Part shown: positions 14,609-21,723 of the stretch, one piece after another
Layout of the letters: every line of letters begins with the position of its first letter
Numbering within the stretch: the stretch's first letter is position 1
DNA from: CAZXCK01 sp964639225
GTDB lineage: Bacteria; Chloroflexota; Anaerolineae; Aggregatilineales; Phototrophicaceae
Direction: 5' to 3'
NCBI GenBank assembly: GCA_964639225.1
Contig: CAZXCK010000039.1
Location: 1 to 31,095 of the forward strand
DNA length: 31,095 nucleotides
The notes under the pieces: model-generated
Databases searched by the model: none
Seen by the model: the letters and a program-made list of their open reading frames with translations, nothing else
What the model was told of the DNA's origin: nothing
Program-made: the position numbers and the translations under genes

Positions 14609-16149
14609 ACCTGGAAGCCGTTCACCCGTCGCACGTATTCGGCGGTGCGGGTCTTTTTGACGCGCTCGAAGCGGTAAATCAGCGACTGGAATGGCTCGCA
14701 CTCCACATACAGACCGTCGGCCAGCACGCGGCTGCCGCTGCGATACGCGCAGTTGCCATTGAGCACGTCGAATAACTGCCAGTGACGCCGGTTGAGCTTC
14801 TTCCAGTTGTCCAGGCGGATCGTCCCCTGCGACCACACCGGCGTGATGTTGGCCACCACCAGCCGGTACTCACCGCCGTCTTCCCAGCCATACGCCAGCA
14901 GATTGTTATGCGTGTTGATGCCTTCCTCGTAAGCCGGAGTCACGTCGAAGAGCTGCCAGTGACCATCCTGGTAGAGGGTGTCGTCGGCCTCGGCCAGCAG
15001 TCGCCGGTAGAAGTTCTCCAGCGCCCGGTGGGGTGGTTCCTGCGGCTGGCGGCTGATCTGCACTGGCAGCTTGGCGACACGCCCCACGAGCTGGCCGTCA
15101 TGGATAAGCACCGCGCCCGGCAGCGTACAGACGACCGTCGCCAGGGCGCGGCTCTTCTCGACCCCGGCGCTGGCGGCGGCGCGTGCTTCGTCGTGGTTCT
15201 CGATGAAGCGCACCATCCGTTCCTGGTAGTCCACCTCTGCCTGCAGATGCTCGCGCACGCGGCTGGTGTCGCCTTCCAGCAGCCGGTCGTAGAGCGTCTT
15301 GTCGTAGGTATAGTCAAAACCCAACTGCTGGAGTTCGTGCTCCATATCCCAGTAGACTTCGGCCATAAACAGGAAGTCAGGGTAGGCGTCTTTGACTGGC
15401 GGGATGACCTCGTTCCAGTATTCGGCCTGCGGTTCGGGTGTATCGACATATGCGCCCCACGTCTGGCTGAAGATACGATTGACCATCAGCATAGCCATGT
15501 CGCAGCGCACGCCGTCGCACTGGCTGGCGATGTCCAGCAGCGTGTCGCGGGCGGCGGCGCGCAGCTCCGGCGAGAAAGCGTTTAGCTGCGCTGTGTCGAT
15601 CCACGCCGGGAAGTACGGGTCGCGCCCATGCGCGATGATAAGAGAATTGCGTTCGTCGCCAGCTTTGAAGAAAATACCCGGATGTTTCTTGAGGGTCTGG
15701 GCATCGCCCTGAATCATAAAATGTGGCCGCTGCGTGACCCAGGCATGGTCGGTGGCGACGTGGTTCGGCACAAAATCGAGGATGAGACGCAGCCCGCGCT
15801 TCTTGAGTCGGCGGCGCAGTTCGGCCAGGGCGTCACGCCCGCCCAGGCTGGCATCGACTGTATAATCCTGGATGGCATAAGCCGAGCCGATCACGTCGTC
15901 GCCGGTCAGGTCAGGCAGCACCGGGCGATATTCGTGGGTGTAGTTCAGCGCGCTTTTGCGGGCGGCTTCGCTGCGCTGCCAGATGCCCATCAGCCATACG
16001 GCGTCGGCATGGAGATCGCGAATTTCGTCCAGCACCTCGTCGGGTACATCGGCCAATGTCAGCGGGCGCTGGTAATGCGCGCTCAGGCTGTTGAGCCATA
16101 CCGCTGTGTTGATCTGGTAGAAGAATGGCTTACGCGGCCATTTGCTCAT
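14605..16149 (-). CDS. Glycoside hydrolase family 13 (alpha-amylase family) protein
   Basis: The protein has 514 residues with a (beta/alpha)8 amylase barrel. Conserved regions are present: DFVPNH (125-130), the nucleophile Asp217 in GVRCDMAML, the acid/base Glu264 in FMAEVYWD, and Asp320 in FIENHDEARAA. The catalytic triad is therefore complete. A C-terminal beta domain (about 400-505) follows. There is no signal peptide, so it acts in the cytoplasm, probably on glycogen, maltodextrins or a related alpha-glucan or oligosaccharide; exact specificity is not visible. AGGA is about ten bases before the ATG. The downstream membrane-protein gene overlaps it by four bases. Confidence 0.9.
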   Translation of the reverse strand: MSKWPRKPFFYQINTAVWLNSLSAHYQRPLTLADVPDEVLDEIRDLHADAVWLMGIWQRSEAARKSALNYTHEYRPVLPDLTGDDVIGSAYAIQDYTVDASLGGRDALAELRRRLKKRGLRLILDFVPNHVATDHAWVTQRPHFMIQGDAQTLKKHPGIFFKAGDERNSLIIAHGRDPYFPAWIDTAQLNAFSPELRAAARDTLLDIASQCDGVRCDMAMLMVNRIFSQTWGAYVDTPEPQAEYWNEVIPPVKDAYPDFLFMAEVYWDMEHELQQLGFDYTYDKTLYDRLLEGDTSRVREHLQAEVDYQERMVRFIENHDEARAAASAGVEKSRALATVVCTLPGAVLIHDGQLVGRVAKLPVQISRQPQEPPHRALENFYRRLLAEADDTLYQDGHWQLFDVTPAYEEGINTHNNLLAYGWEDGGEYRLVVANITPVWSQGTIRLDNWKKLNRRHWQLFDVLNGNCAYRSGSRVLADGLYVECEPFQSLIYRFERVKKTRTAEYVRRVNGFQV

Positions 16150-16304
16150 GTTCTGTTTTTCCTGTCTGATTACGCTAAAGCGGTTGTTCGTTGTATCCTT
16201 CGCATTTTAACCCGAAGCCGCCCCGCTGCGAATAATAGATTGTGGTATATACACGGGCAGCGCATCAGAATCATATTTGAGTTCATGAAAATCTACAGAA
16301 GGTC

Positions 16305-16342
16305 GTAAGGGCGTGCTACAGCGCGCCCGAGGCCGCCCTTAC
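16305..16342. repeat. REP-like palindromic element
   Basis: GTAAGGGCG and CGCCCTTAC form perfect 9-base outer arms. Inside, GGGCGTGC-TACA-GCGCGCCC is a competing 8-bp hairpin with a four-base loop and one G-U pair. The GTARGGGCG...CGCCCYTAC pattern resembles short intergenic palindromes abundant in several Chloroflexota and cyanobacterial genomes, so this may be one copy of a dispersed family. It lies in the 16150-16667 gap upstream of both flanking genes. Confidence 0.5.
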
Positions 16343-16382
16343 AGACCCGTTATAATCTCTTATCTCTTGTGCTATACATCGT

Positions 16383-16540
16383 AACTACTCAGGTAGTTGC
16401 GGGGGCACTGCCCCGGACCCCGCCACTTTTTCAAAAGTGGACAAAACTTTGCCTTTTCGGCGCTTTGCGACAAAAAAATAACGGCGAGCGCCAGGGTGGA
16501 ACCCTCGCCAAAAGACTCTGGGACTTTGAAAGCCCCGGTG
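16383..16540. repeat. Composite hairpin-rich intergenic element
   Basis: About 160 bases hold a string of inverted repeats: AACTAC/GTAGTT (16383-16398), GGGGCA-C-TGCCCC (16402-16414), CCACTTTT/AAAAGTGG (16423-16440), and GGCGAG...CTCGCC with an inner AGGGT-GGA-ACCCT hairpin (16483-16509). On the minus strand the last hairpin is followed by a seven-T run and looks like an intrinsic terminator, perhaps of the element itself. No plausible protein is encoded. It may be a non-autonomous mobile element or a dispersed structured repeat. Confidence 0.45.
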
Positions 16541-16545
16541 GTATA

Positions 16546-16573
16546 TAGACAAGTGCGCCGAATAGGGTATTAT
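16546..16573 (+). promoter_or_regulatory. Possible promoter of the cupin gene
   Basis: TAGACA (16546-16551) and TATTAT (16568-16573) are separated by 16 bases, about 95 bases before the cupin start. Both boxes are imperfect, so this is tentative. Confidence 0.3.
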
Positions 16574-16667
16574 TTGAGTTACGAACATCATGGGGCAGCG
16601 GGTCATGGCCCCCAAAGTGGCTTGTCATCGCCGCCGGTAGTGATGGCTTACGGGAGGAACAATCATA

Positions 16668-17012
16668 ATGGTGGATGGCTACTTCGTGACGCCTCAACAG
16701 GCCAGCCAGGTCGAAATGGTCCCGGGGATTTATCGCCGCACGATGAGCATGACAGATGAGGTCATGCTGTGTGAGTTCTACCTCGAATCTGGCGCGCACA
16801 TTGTCGAGCACAGCCACACCAACGATCAGGTTGGTTATATCGTCAGTGGCCAGGTGGAGGTCACCATCGGCAGCCAGACGCGCATCCTCAACCCTGGCGA
16901 CAGCTACGCCATTCCCGGCGGCGTGGTCCACAGCGTGCGTGTGCTTGAGAACTCGCTGGTGGTGGATGTCTTTTCGCCGCCGCGCCACGATTATATTACG
17001 GAAGCGCGCTGA
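16668..17012 (+). CDS. Single-domain cupin protein
   Basis: A 114-residue cupin_2 barrel. Motif 1 reads G42-x5-H48-x-H50-x3-Q54-x6-G61, so the usual metal-ligand Glu is Gln; motif 2 is PGDSYAIPGGVVHSV with His88. His48, His50, Gln54 and His88 could still bind a metal. Such small cupins serve as sugar-binding, dioxygenase-like or sensing proteins, and the substrate is not evident. GGAGG (16653-16657) is ten bases upstream. It precedes the L,D-transpeptidase on the same strand with a 63-base gap. Confidence 0.88.
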   Translation: MVDGYFVTPQQASQVEMVPGIYRRTMSMTDEVMLCEFYLESGAHIVEHSHTNDQVGYIVSGQVEVTIGSQTRILNPGDSYAIPGGVVHSVRVLENSLVVDVFSPPRHDYITEAR

Positions 17013-17013
17013 G

Positions 17014-17036
17014 GCGTTACTGTTGTACAATAACGC
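17014..17036. repeat. Short inverted repeat after the cupin gene
   Basis: GCGTTA (17014-17019) and TAACGC (17031-17036) flank 11 bases that include TTGTACAA, itself palindromic. No T run follows. It could be a weak 3' hairpin or an operator ahead of the L,D-transpeptidase. Confidence 0.3.
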
Positions 17037-17075
17037 TATCGAAATTTGCAGTTGAGTGTGGAAGCGTAGTACAAA

Positions 17076-18809
17076 ATGGACGTTTACGACCCTCAGCGTA
17101 GAAAAAGTGGCAGCCGTGTGCGCGACCGTCATCAGGCACGCCAGCAGCGGCGTGGATCGATGGCAGTACGTGCGTCGGCCAACGAACCGCGAGCCACTGT
17201 GCCGGTGAATCCAGGCAGCCTGGCCGACATCCGACAGCGCGTGGGCCTGGTTCTGCGTGACGCCTGGTGGCTCATCACTCACCAGAACCCGATCATCTGG
17301 CGGGCTGCGGTGGGCGTTCTGCTGCTGGCGGTGGTGCTGTACTTCCTGAGCTTTGTCGTCAGCGGGCGCATCTTCCCCGGTGTGCAGGCGATGGGCGTGA
17401 ACCTGGGCGGGATGTCCGCCGGCGATGCCGAGATCGCCCTGGCCGAAGCCTGGAGCGAGTCCATCAGCATCAGCCTGATCGTCGGTGGCGAGCCGGTCCT
17501 CAGTGTGACCCCGGCGGAACTGGGCTTCATTCTGGATGCGCCAGAGACCGCGCGCGAGGCGCGGCAGGTGGGCCTGCGAGCGCTGCCCTTTGGCCGCGAG
17601 ATCGAACCGGTCGTCCGCATCAACGAGCTGGCGGCGCAGAATTACCTGCTGGATATCACCGGTGATGTGGACGTGCGTCCTTATAATGCGGGTTACGAAC
17701 TGCGCGACGGCGAGGTGGTCGGCGTCGCCGGGCAGGCGGGCCGCATGATGGACATCCCGCTGACCATCGAGCAGATGATGCGCGACGCCAACGGCATTGT
17801 GGCGCGCGGTCGCCTGGAACTGCTGATGATCCCCTTACAGCCGGATGTGCGCGATCCGTCGCCGCACCTGGAAGCGGCGCAGGCGCTGGTCGCGGAGACG
17901 CCGCAGCTCACCGGTTACGACCCGTTCACCAACCGGCATTACACCTGGTCCATCCCACCGGAGACGTTCGTCACCTGGCTGGAAGCCGGCAACCGGTCGC
18001 TGACGCTGCGCGAGTCGGCTTTTATGCCGTATATCGAGGCGCTCAACGACTCACTGGACGGTGAAGGCGATGGCGAGCGTTTTGTCGCTCGTGACGAAAC
18101 CATCGAGAGCCTGCGCGAGGGCATCGCCTCTGGCGATTCGTCCATTTACCTGCGGGTGCGCCATATGCCGCGCCAGTACACGATTCAGTCTGGCGATACC
18201 GGCCACCGGATTGCGCGCCGCACCGGCATCCCGCTGTTTGAGATCACCGCCATGAACCCTGGCATTGACTGGAACATGCTGTCAATCGGCCAGACGATCA
18301 ACCTGCCATCACGCGATGTCGTCATGCCGCAAACGCCTGTCCCGCATAAGCGCATCATCGTTGACCTGGACACGCAGATGCTGGTCGCCTATGAAAATGG
18401 CGAAGAGGTTTTCCGCTGGTATATTTCGTCGGGTGTCTCCAACGCGCCCACCTCGCCCGGCATCTACCAGATTCTCAACCATTCCGAACGTGCCTATGGC
18501 AGCAGCAGCACCTTGTGCGACTCCGCTGGGCTGGTGTGTGGCCAGTGGGAGATGTACTGGTTCATGGGTATCTACGAGGTGGTGCCGGGGCTGGTCAATG
18601 GATTTCATGGCGCTGTGCTGCTGCCCAATGGCAATTTCCTGGGCGGCGGCAACGTCGGTCAGCCTTACACCTTTGGCTGTGTGATGTCCAGCGACGACAA
18701 CGCCCGCCTGCTTTACGAATGGGCGGACGTGGGCACCATCGTCGAGATTGTATCCTGGGAATTTCCACCGCAGAGCGATCTGGGTCGGCTGGCCCTGACC
18801 AACCTGTAA
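17076..18809 (+). CDS. Membrane-anchored L,D-transpeptidase with LysM domain
   Basis: A 577-residue cell-wall cross-linking enzyme. A basic cytoplasmic N-terminus (1-70) leads to one transmembrane helix (about 75-97). A VanW/PG_binding_4-like extracellular region starts at FPGVQAMGVNLGGMSAGDAEIAL (about 100-250) and is followed by a second region to about 365. A LysM domain (YTIQSGDTGHRIARRTGIPL to IGQTINLPS, about 367-412) binds glycan. A YkuD catalytic domain (about 425-565) holds the active-site Cys in TFGCVMSS downstream of FHGAVLL. In classical enzymes the motif is S/T-H-G-C; here Phe replaces His. The protein forms or remodels 3-3 cross-links. GGAAG about 11 bases upstream is a modest ribosome site. 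A terminator follows. Confidence 0.9.
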   Translation: MDVYDPQRRKSGSRVRDRHQARQQRRGSMAVRASANEPRATVPVNPGSLADIRQRVGLVLRDAWWLITHQNPIIWRAAVGVLLLAVVLYFLSFVVSGRIFPGVQAMGVNLGGMSAGDAEIALAEAWSESISISLIVGGEPVLSVTPAELGFILDAPETAREARQVGLRALPFGREIEPVVRINELAAQNYLLDITGDVDVRPYNAGYELRDGEVVGVAGQAGRMMDIPLTIEQMMRDANGIVARGRLELLMIPLQPDVRDPSPHLEAAQALVAETPQLTGYDPFTNRHYTWSIPPETFVTWLEAGNRSLTLRESAFMPYIEALNDSLDGEGDGERFVARDETIESLREGIASGDSSIYLRVRHMPRQYTIQSGDTGHRIARRTGIPLFEITAMNPGIDWNMLSIGQTINLPSRDVVMPQTPVPHKRIIVDLDTQMLVAYENGEEVFRWYISSGVSNAPTSPGIYQILNHSERAYGSSSTLCDSAGLVCGQWEMYWFMGIYEVVPGLVNGFHGAVLLPNGNFLGGGNVGQPYTFGCVMSSDDNARLLYEWADVGTIVEIVSWEFPPQSDLGRLALTNL

Positions 18810-18833
18810 GCCGCAACTCTGATGTCAGCGGGG

Positions 18834-18862
18834 GCGGCCAGTCGCAGCGGCTGGCCGCTTTT
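18834..18862 (+). terminator. Intrinsic terminator after the L,D-transpeptidase gene
   Basis: GCGGCCAG (18834-18841) pairs with CTGGCCGC (18851-18858) around a nine-base loop, followed by TTTT. It is 25 bases after the stop codon and closes the transcription unit, so later signals in this gap belong to something else. Confidence 0.75.
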
Positions 18863-18865
18863 GAT

Positions 18866-19140
18866 TCGTGGCTTGAGCTTGCTGATACTGGCGCTTGTGT
18901 AATCTGTATGAATCTGTGATATGTGACCAGCTATCCATATGCTATGTGAGGATAAAGTTGCCCCTGAGAGCATGTCGGGCGGGCGATTTTTGTAGAAATG
19001 TGACCGTTTCCATCTTGGGTTTTACTGTCGAGTTCTCGAATTATCGGCTGGCTATACGATTTGTCCAGGCTTTGCGTTCGGCAGAACTATCGATAGTGAT
19101 GATATTCACGATATTCGGACAGACTGCTGTTGCAACAGGG
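18866..19140. other. Gene-free stretch with a palindrome and direct repeats
   Basis: No convincing protein gene is present; one plus-strand open frame here starts at TTG without a ribosome site and has no recognisable domain. The visible structure is a perfect 12-base palindrome ACTATCGATAGT (19086-19097) and two direct copies of GATATTC (19101-19107 and 19110-19116), both 30-60 bases upstream of a strong promoter. They could be regulator-binding sites. The base composition is more A+T-rich than the flanking genes. Confidence 0.4.
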
Positions 19141-19143
19141 CCT

Positions 19144-19172
19144 TTGACTTTCGGACCTAACTTTAATAGAAT
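19144..19172 (+). promoter_or_regulatory. Strong sigma70-type promoter
   Basis: A -35 box TTGACT (19144-19149) and a -10 box TAGAAT (19167-19172) lie at the ideal 17-base spacing, each with five of six consensus bases. Transcription should begin near 19179, at the first base of the structured stretch that follows. Confidence 0.65.
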
Positions 19173-19178
19173 ATGAAC

Positions 19179-19280
19179 AAGTTAGTTGTGTGGAGTGATC
19201 CAAACTAATTTTTTTGAATAGACTTTTCTCTCCTGCTCCACACGGATATCGAAACGCCCCGTTTTTAGCGGGGCGTTTTT
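19179..19280 (+). ncRNA. Candidate small RNA or attenuated leader of about 100 nt
   Basis: The predicted transcript starts at the promoter above and ends at an intrinsic terminator. Its 5' part folds as a 9-bp stem (19179-19187 with 19203-19211, one G-U pair), a three-base bulge, then TGGA-GTGA-TCCA, a 4-bp stem with a GNRA-type tetraloop. Seven T residues overlap and follow the base of the stem. A competing 8-bp stem GTGTGGAG/CTCCACAC (19188-19195 with 19236-19243) uses some of the same bases, so two exclusive folds are possible. No protein is encoded. It does not match tRNA, 6S, SRP, tmRNA or riboswitch patterns I know. It could be a free regulatory RNA or a leader that controls the S9 peptidase gene. 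Confidence 0.45.
19252..19280 (+). terminator. Intrinsic terminator upstream of the S9 peptidase gene
   Basis: AAACGCCCCG (19252-19261) pairs with CGGGGCGTTT (19269-19278) around a seven-base loop, within a five-T run at 19276-19280. It is about 50 bases before the peptidase start and about 440 bases after the nearest upstream gene, so its natural client is the short transcript from the promoter at 19144. Confidence 0.88.
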
Positions 19281-19327
19281 CTTTGTTATACTATCCCCAA
19301 TACTGGACGACAAAAGGAGTGAGAGGC

Positions 19328-21217
19328 GTGCAGGTCAAAGCGTATGGAACCTGGTCCAGCCCTGTTGACGTGGCCACGGTCGCCGGTGGGCTGCGCCTGA
19401 ACGATGTCGCCTGGGCCGCTGATGGCAGCACACTCGTATGGAGTGAACGGCGCGGCAAACAGGGCGTGCTTGTCGCCCAGACCGGCACCGACGCGCCGCG
19501 CCAGCTCACCATGCCGCCGCTGGCGGTTTCTGGTCGCGTGGGCTATGGCGGCGGCGATTTCACCGTCGCTGGCGATGTCGTCATCTGTGCGGGTTCCGAT
19601 GGCCGGTTGTATCGCGTCAGCCTGGAAGATGGCCCGGCGCGAGCCATCACACCGGCGTTTGGTCATAGCGCCGCGCCGAGTGTGTCCCCGGATGGCCGCT
19701 GGGTGGTATATGTCCACACCGATGGCCTCAACGACGGTCTGGCGCTGGTCGATGTCGATGGCGAGCACTGGCCGCGCAAACTGATCTATGGCACCGATTT
19801 TGTCATGCAACCTGTCTGGCATCCCGCTGGCGACCGGCTGGCTTTCATCACCTGGGATCATCCCAATATGCCCTGGGACGGCACCGAACTGCGGCTGGCG
19901 ACGCTGGCTCACGACGCGACTGGCTTTCCCTATATCGAGACGGTCGAAACCATCGCCGGTAACACGCAGACATCCGTCTTTCAGCCGGAGTTCTCGCCGG
20001 ATGGTCGCCTGCTGGCCTATGCCAGCGACCAAACCGGCTGGTGGCAGCTCTACCTCTACGATCTCACCGAGTGTCGCCATATTCAGGTCACGCATGTCGC
20101 GGCCGAGCATGGCCTGCCGAGCTGGGTCCAGGGAATGCGGGCTTACGCCTGGACCGCCGACAGCCGTGCGCTGATCTTCCTGCGTAACACGCGCGGCGCG
20201 GTCAGCGTCCACCGTTACGCCCTCGACAGCGATCAGGAGAGCGCCATTTCCGGCCTGGATGACTACACCAGCCTGGAGCAGATCGCGGTGTCGTCACGGG
20301 GCGCTGTCGCTGCCATCGCGTCGTCGCCGCGCCTGCCGCCGCGCATCGTCAGCTTGGAGTCGAGCGCCAGCCGGTCCCCGGCCCGCGTGCATCACCGGTC
20401 CATGCCAGAGCGCATCCCGGCGGCGGAACTTTCCCCCGCGCAGCCGGTCGAATGGCCCGGCCACGACGGCGAGACGATCTACGGTATTTACTATCCACCC
20501 ACCTCAACGCGCTTTCAAAGCGATGGCGCGCCGCCACTGATCGTCATGGCGCACGGCGGACCCACCAGCCAGGTCAGACTGAGCTACGAACCGACGGCGC
20601 AGTTCTTCGCCACGCGCGGGTTTGCCGTGCTGGATGTCAACTATCGCGGCAGCACCGGCTATGGCCGTGCCTACCGGGAACGCCTGCGCGGCAACTGGGG
20701 CGTGCTCGATGTCGAGGACTGCGCCAGCGGCGCGCAGCATCTGGTGAGCGCCGGGCTGGCGGATGCCAGTAAGCTCGTCATCATGGGGGGCAGCGCCGGC
20801 GGTTATACGGTGCTGCAATCGCTGGTCGATAAGCCTGGATTCTACCGGGCCGGGGTGGGGCGCTACGCCGTCGCCGACTTGTTTGGGCTGGCGCAGGATA
20901 CGCATAAGTTCGAGGCGCGCTACACCGATTCGCTGGTGGGTGAGCTGCCCGCCGACGCCGACATCTACCGGGCGCGCTCGCCGCTTTATCACGCCGAACA
21001 CATCACCGACCCGGTGATTTTGTTCCAGGGCGCGGAGGATGTCGTCGTGCCGCCCAACCAGTCAGAGCGTATTGTGGCGTCGCTGCGGGCGCGTGGCGTA
21101 CCCCACGAGTACCACCTTTATGAAGGTGAGGGGCACGGTTTCCGCCAGCCGCAGACGCTGGAACACTACTACAATACAGTGATCGACTTCCTGCTGCGCC
21201 ATGTGGTTTACGCCTGA
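19328..21217 (+). CDS. S9 family (prolyl oligopeptidase-like) serine peptidase
   Basis: A 629-residue peptidase with an N-terminal beta-propeller (about 1-370, TolB/PD40-type repeats such as SVSPDGRWVVYV and EFSPDGRLLAYASD) and a C-terminal alpha/beta-hydrolase domain. The catalytic triad is Ser489 (GGSAGGY), Asp571 (GAEDVVVPP) and His603 (GEGHGF). The architecture matches acylaminoacyl-peptidases and dipeptidyl peptidases, which trim short peptides. No signal peptide is seen, so it is likely cytoplasmic. A GTG start at 19328 is chosen because AAGGAG (19314-19319) is eight bases upstream and a terminator lies inside any longer frame. A -10-like TATACT (19287-19292) just after that terminator may drive it. 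Its 3' end overlaps the convergent gene by ten bases. Confidence 0.93.
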   Translation: MQVKAYGTWSSPVDVATVAGGLRLNDVAWAADGSTLVWSERRGKQGVLVAQTGTDAPRQLTMPPLAVSGRVGYGGGDFTVAGDVVICAGSDGRLYRVSLEDGPARAITPAFGHSAAPSVSPDGRWVVYVHTDGLNDGLALVDVDGEHWPRKLIYGTDFVMQPVWHPAGDRLAFITWDHPNMPWDGTELRLATLAHDATGFPYIETVETIAGNTQTSVFQPEFSPDGRLLAYASDQTGWWQLYLYDLTECRHIQVTHVAAEHGLPSWVQGMRAYAWTADSRALIFLRNTRGAVSVHRYALDSDQESAISGLDDYTSLEQIAVSSRGAVAAIASSPRLPPRIVSLESSASRSPARVHHRSMPERIPAAELSPAQPVEWPGHDGETIYGIYYPPTSTRFQSDGAPPLIVMAHGGPTSQVRLSYEPTAQFFATRGFAVLDVNYRGSTGYGRAYRERLRGNWGVLDVEDCASGAQHLVSAGLADASKLVIMGGSAGGYTVLQSLVDKPGFYRAGVGRYAVADLFGLAQDTHKFEARYTDSLVGELPADADIYRARSPLYHAEHITDPVILFQGAEDVVVPPNQSERIVASLRARGVPHEYHLYEGEGHGFRQPQTLEHYYNTVIDFLLRHVVYA

Positions 21218-21522
21218 TCGCCAGGGTCGCAGTAGACCCAGGCTGTGACGCCGCTGGCCAGCGTAAGCTGGATGCGCTGGTAGGCGTGCGTTTCGTAGCG
21301 GTCGCTGCGGGCCAGTTCCTCGGCGCTGACTTCCAGCAGCAGCCCGTCGACGTGCTGGCCCGGCGCGGCCTGGATAATGGGGTAGTTGTGCGCGCCAAAA
21401 GCGATAACCGTCTTGCGATAGCCATGCAGTGTGTCTGGCGTGCCGCCGATGCTGCGCTGAAAGACGGCCATCCGCACGTTCGGATCGCATAACGTGCCAT
21501 ACACGAAAAGCCGTTCTGTCAT
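21208..21522 (-). CDS. Gamma-glutamylcyclotransferase-like (AIG2/GGCT family) protein
   Basis: A small cytoplasmic protein of 104 residues with the family start LFVYGTLCDPNVR (substrate-binding YGTL loop) and the SDRYETHAYQRI segment, whose Glu corresponds to the general base of the GGCT fold. Members cyclise gamma-glutamyl amines or peptides to 5-oxoproline. The real substrate is unknown. GGAG lies about six bases before the ATG, and a perfect TATAAT (21567-21572) upstream on this strand may be its -10 box. It is convergent with, and overlaps, the S9 peptidase gene. Confidence 0.82.
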   Translation of the reverse strand: MTERLFVYGTLCDPNVRMAVFQRSIGGTPDTLHGYRKTVIAFGAHNYPIIQAAPGQHVDGLLLEVSAEELARSDRYETHAYQRIQLTLASGVTAWVYCDPGDQA

Positions 21523-21680
21523 CGAGTCTCCACGTGTTATCTAACGTAATATTGTCCTTGCTCGCTATTATAGCGCCTCTTCGCAGTTTTGCAGCAAGCC
21601 CACTGCTGTGTAATCCCCATTCACATACTCCGGCGACGGTAATTGCAGGACAGCTAATTTCGGATTCGATAATATTCGGT

Positions 21681-21686
21681 TATACT
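21681..21686 (+). promoter_or_regulatory. Possible -10 box of the secreted SH3 gene
   Basis: TATACT lies about 38 bases before the start codon; the best -35-like sequence upstream is poor. This gap (21523-21723) also holds a TATAAT for the divergent gene and little else. Confidence 0.3.
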
Positions 21687-21723
21687 GCACCGCTGCATGT
21701 ATCGAGTCGGACTGGAGACCTCA

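Noticed and set aside
14608..14836. Upstream extension of the small membrane-protein frame
   Set aside because: This part overlaps the amylase in another frame and is Arg/Gln-rich; the ATGA overlap at 14605-14608 marks the better start.
16383..16540. CRISPR array or tRNA-like gene in the hairpin-rich gap
   Set aside because: There are no regularly spaced repeats and no cloverleaf; the arms differ from one hairpin to the next.
18895..19176. Plus-strand open frame of about 93 codons in the gap after the L,D-transpeptidase gene
   Set aside because: It starts at TTG with no ribosome site, has no recognisable domain, and overlaps the palindrome and the strong promoter.
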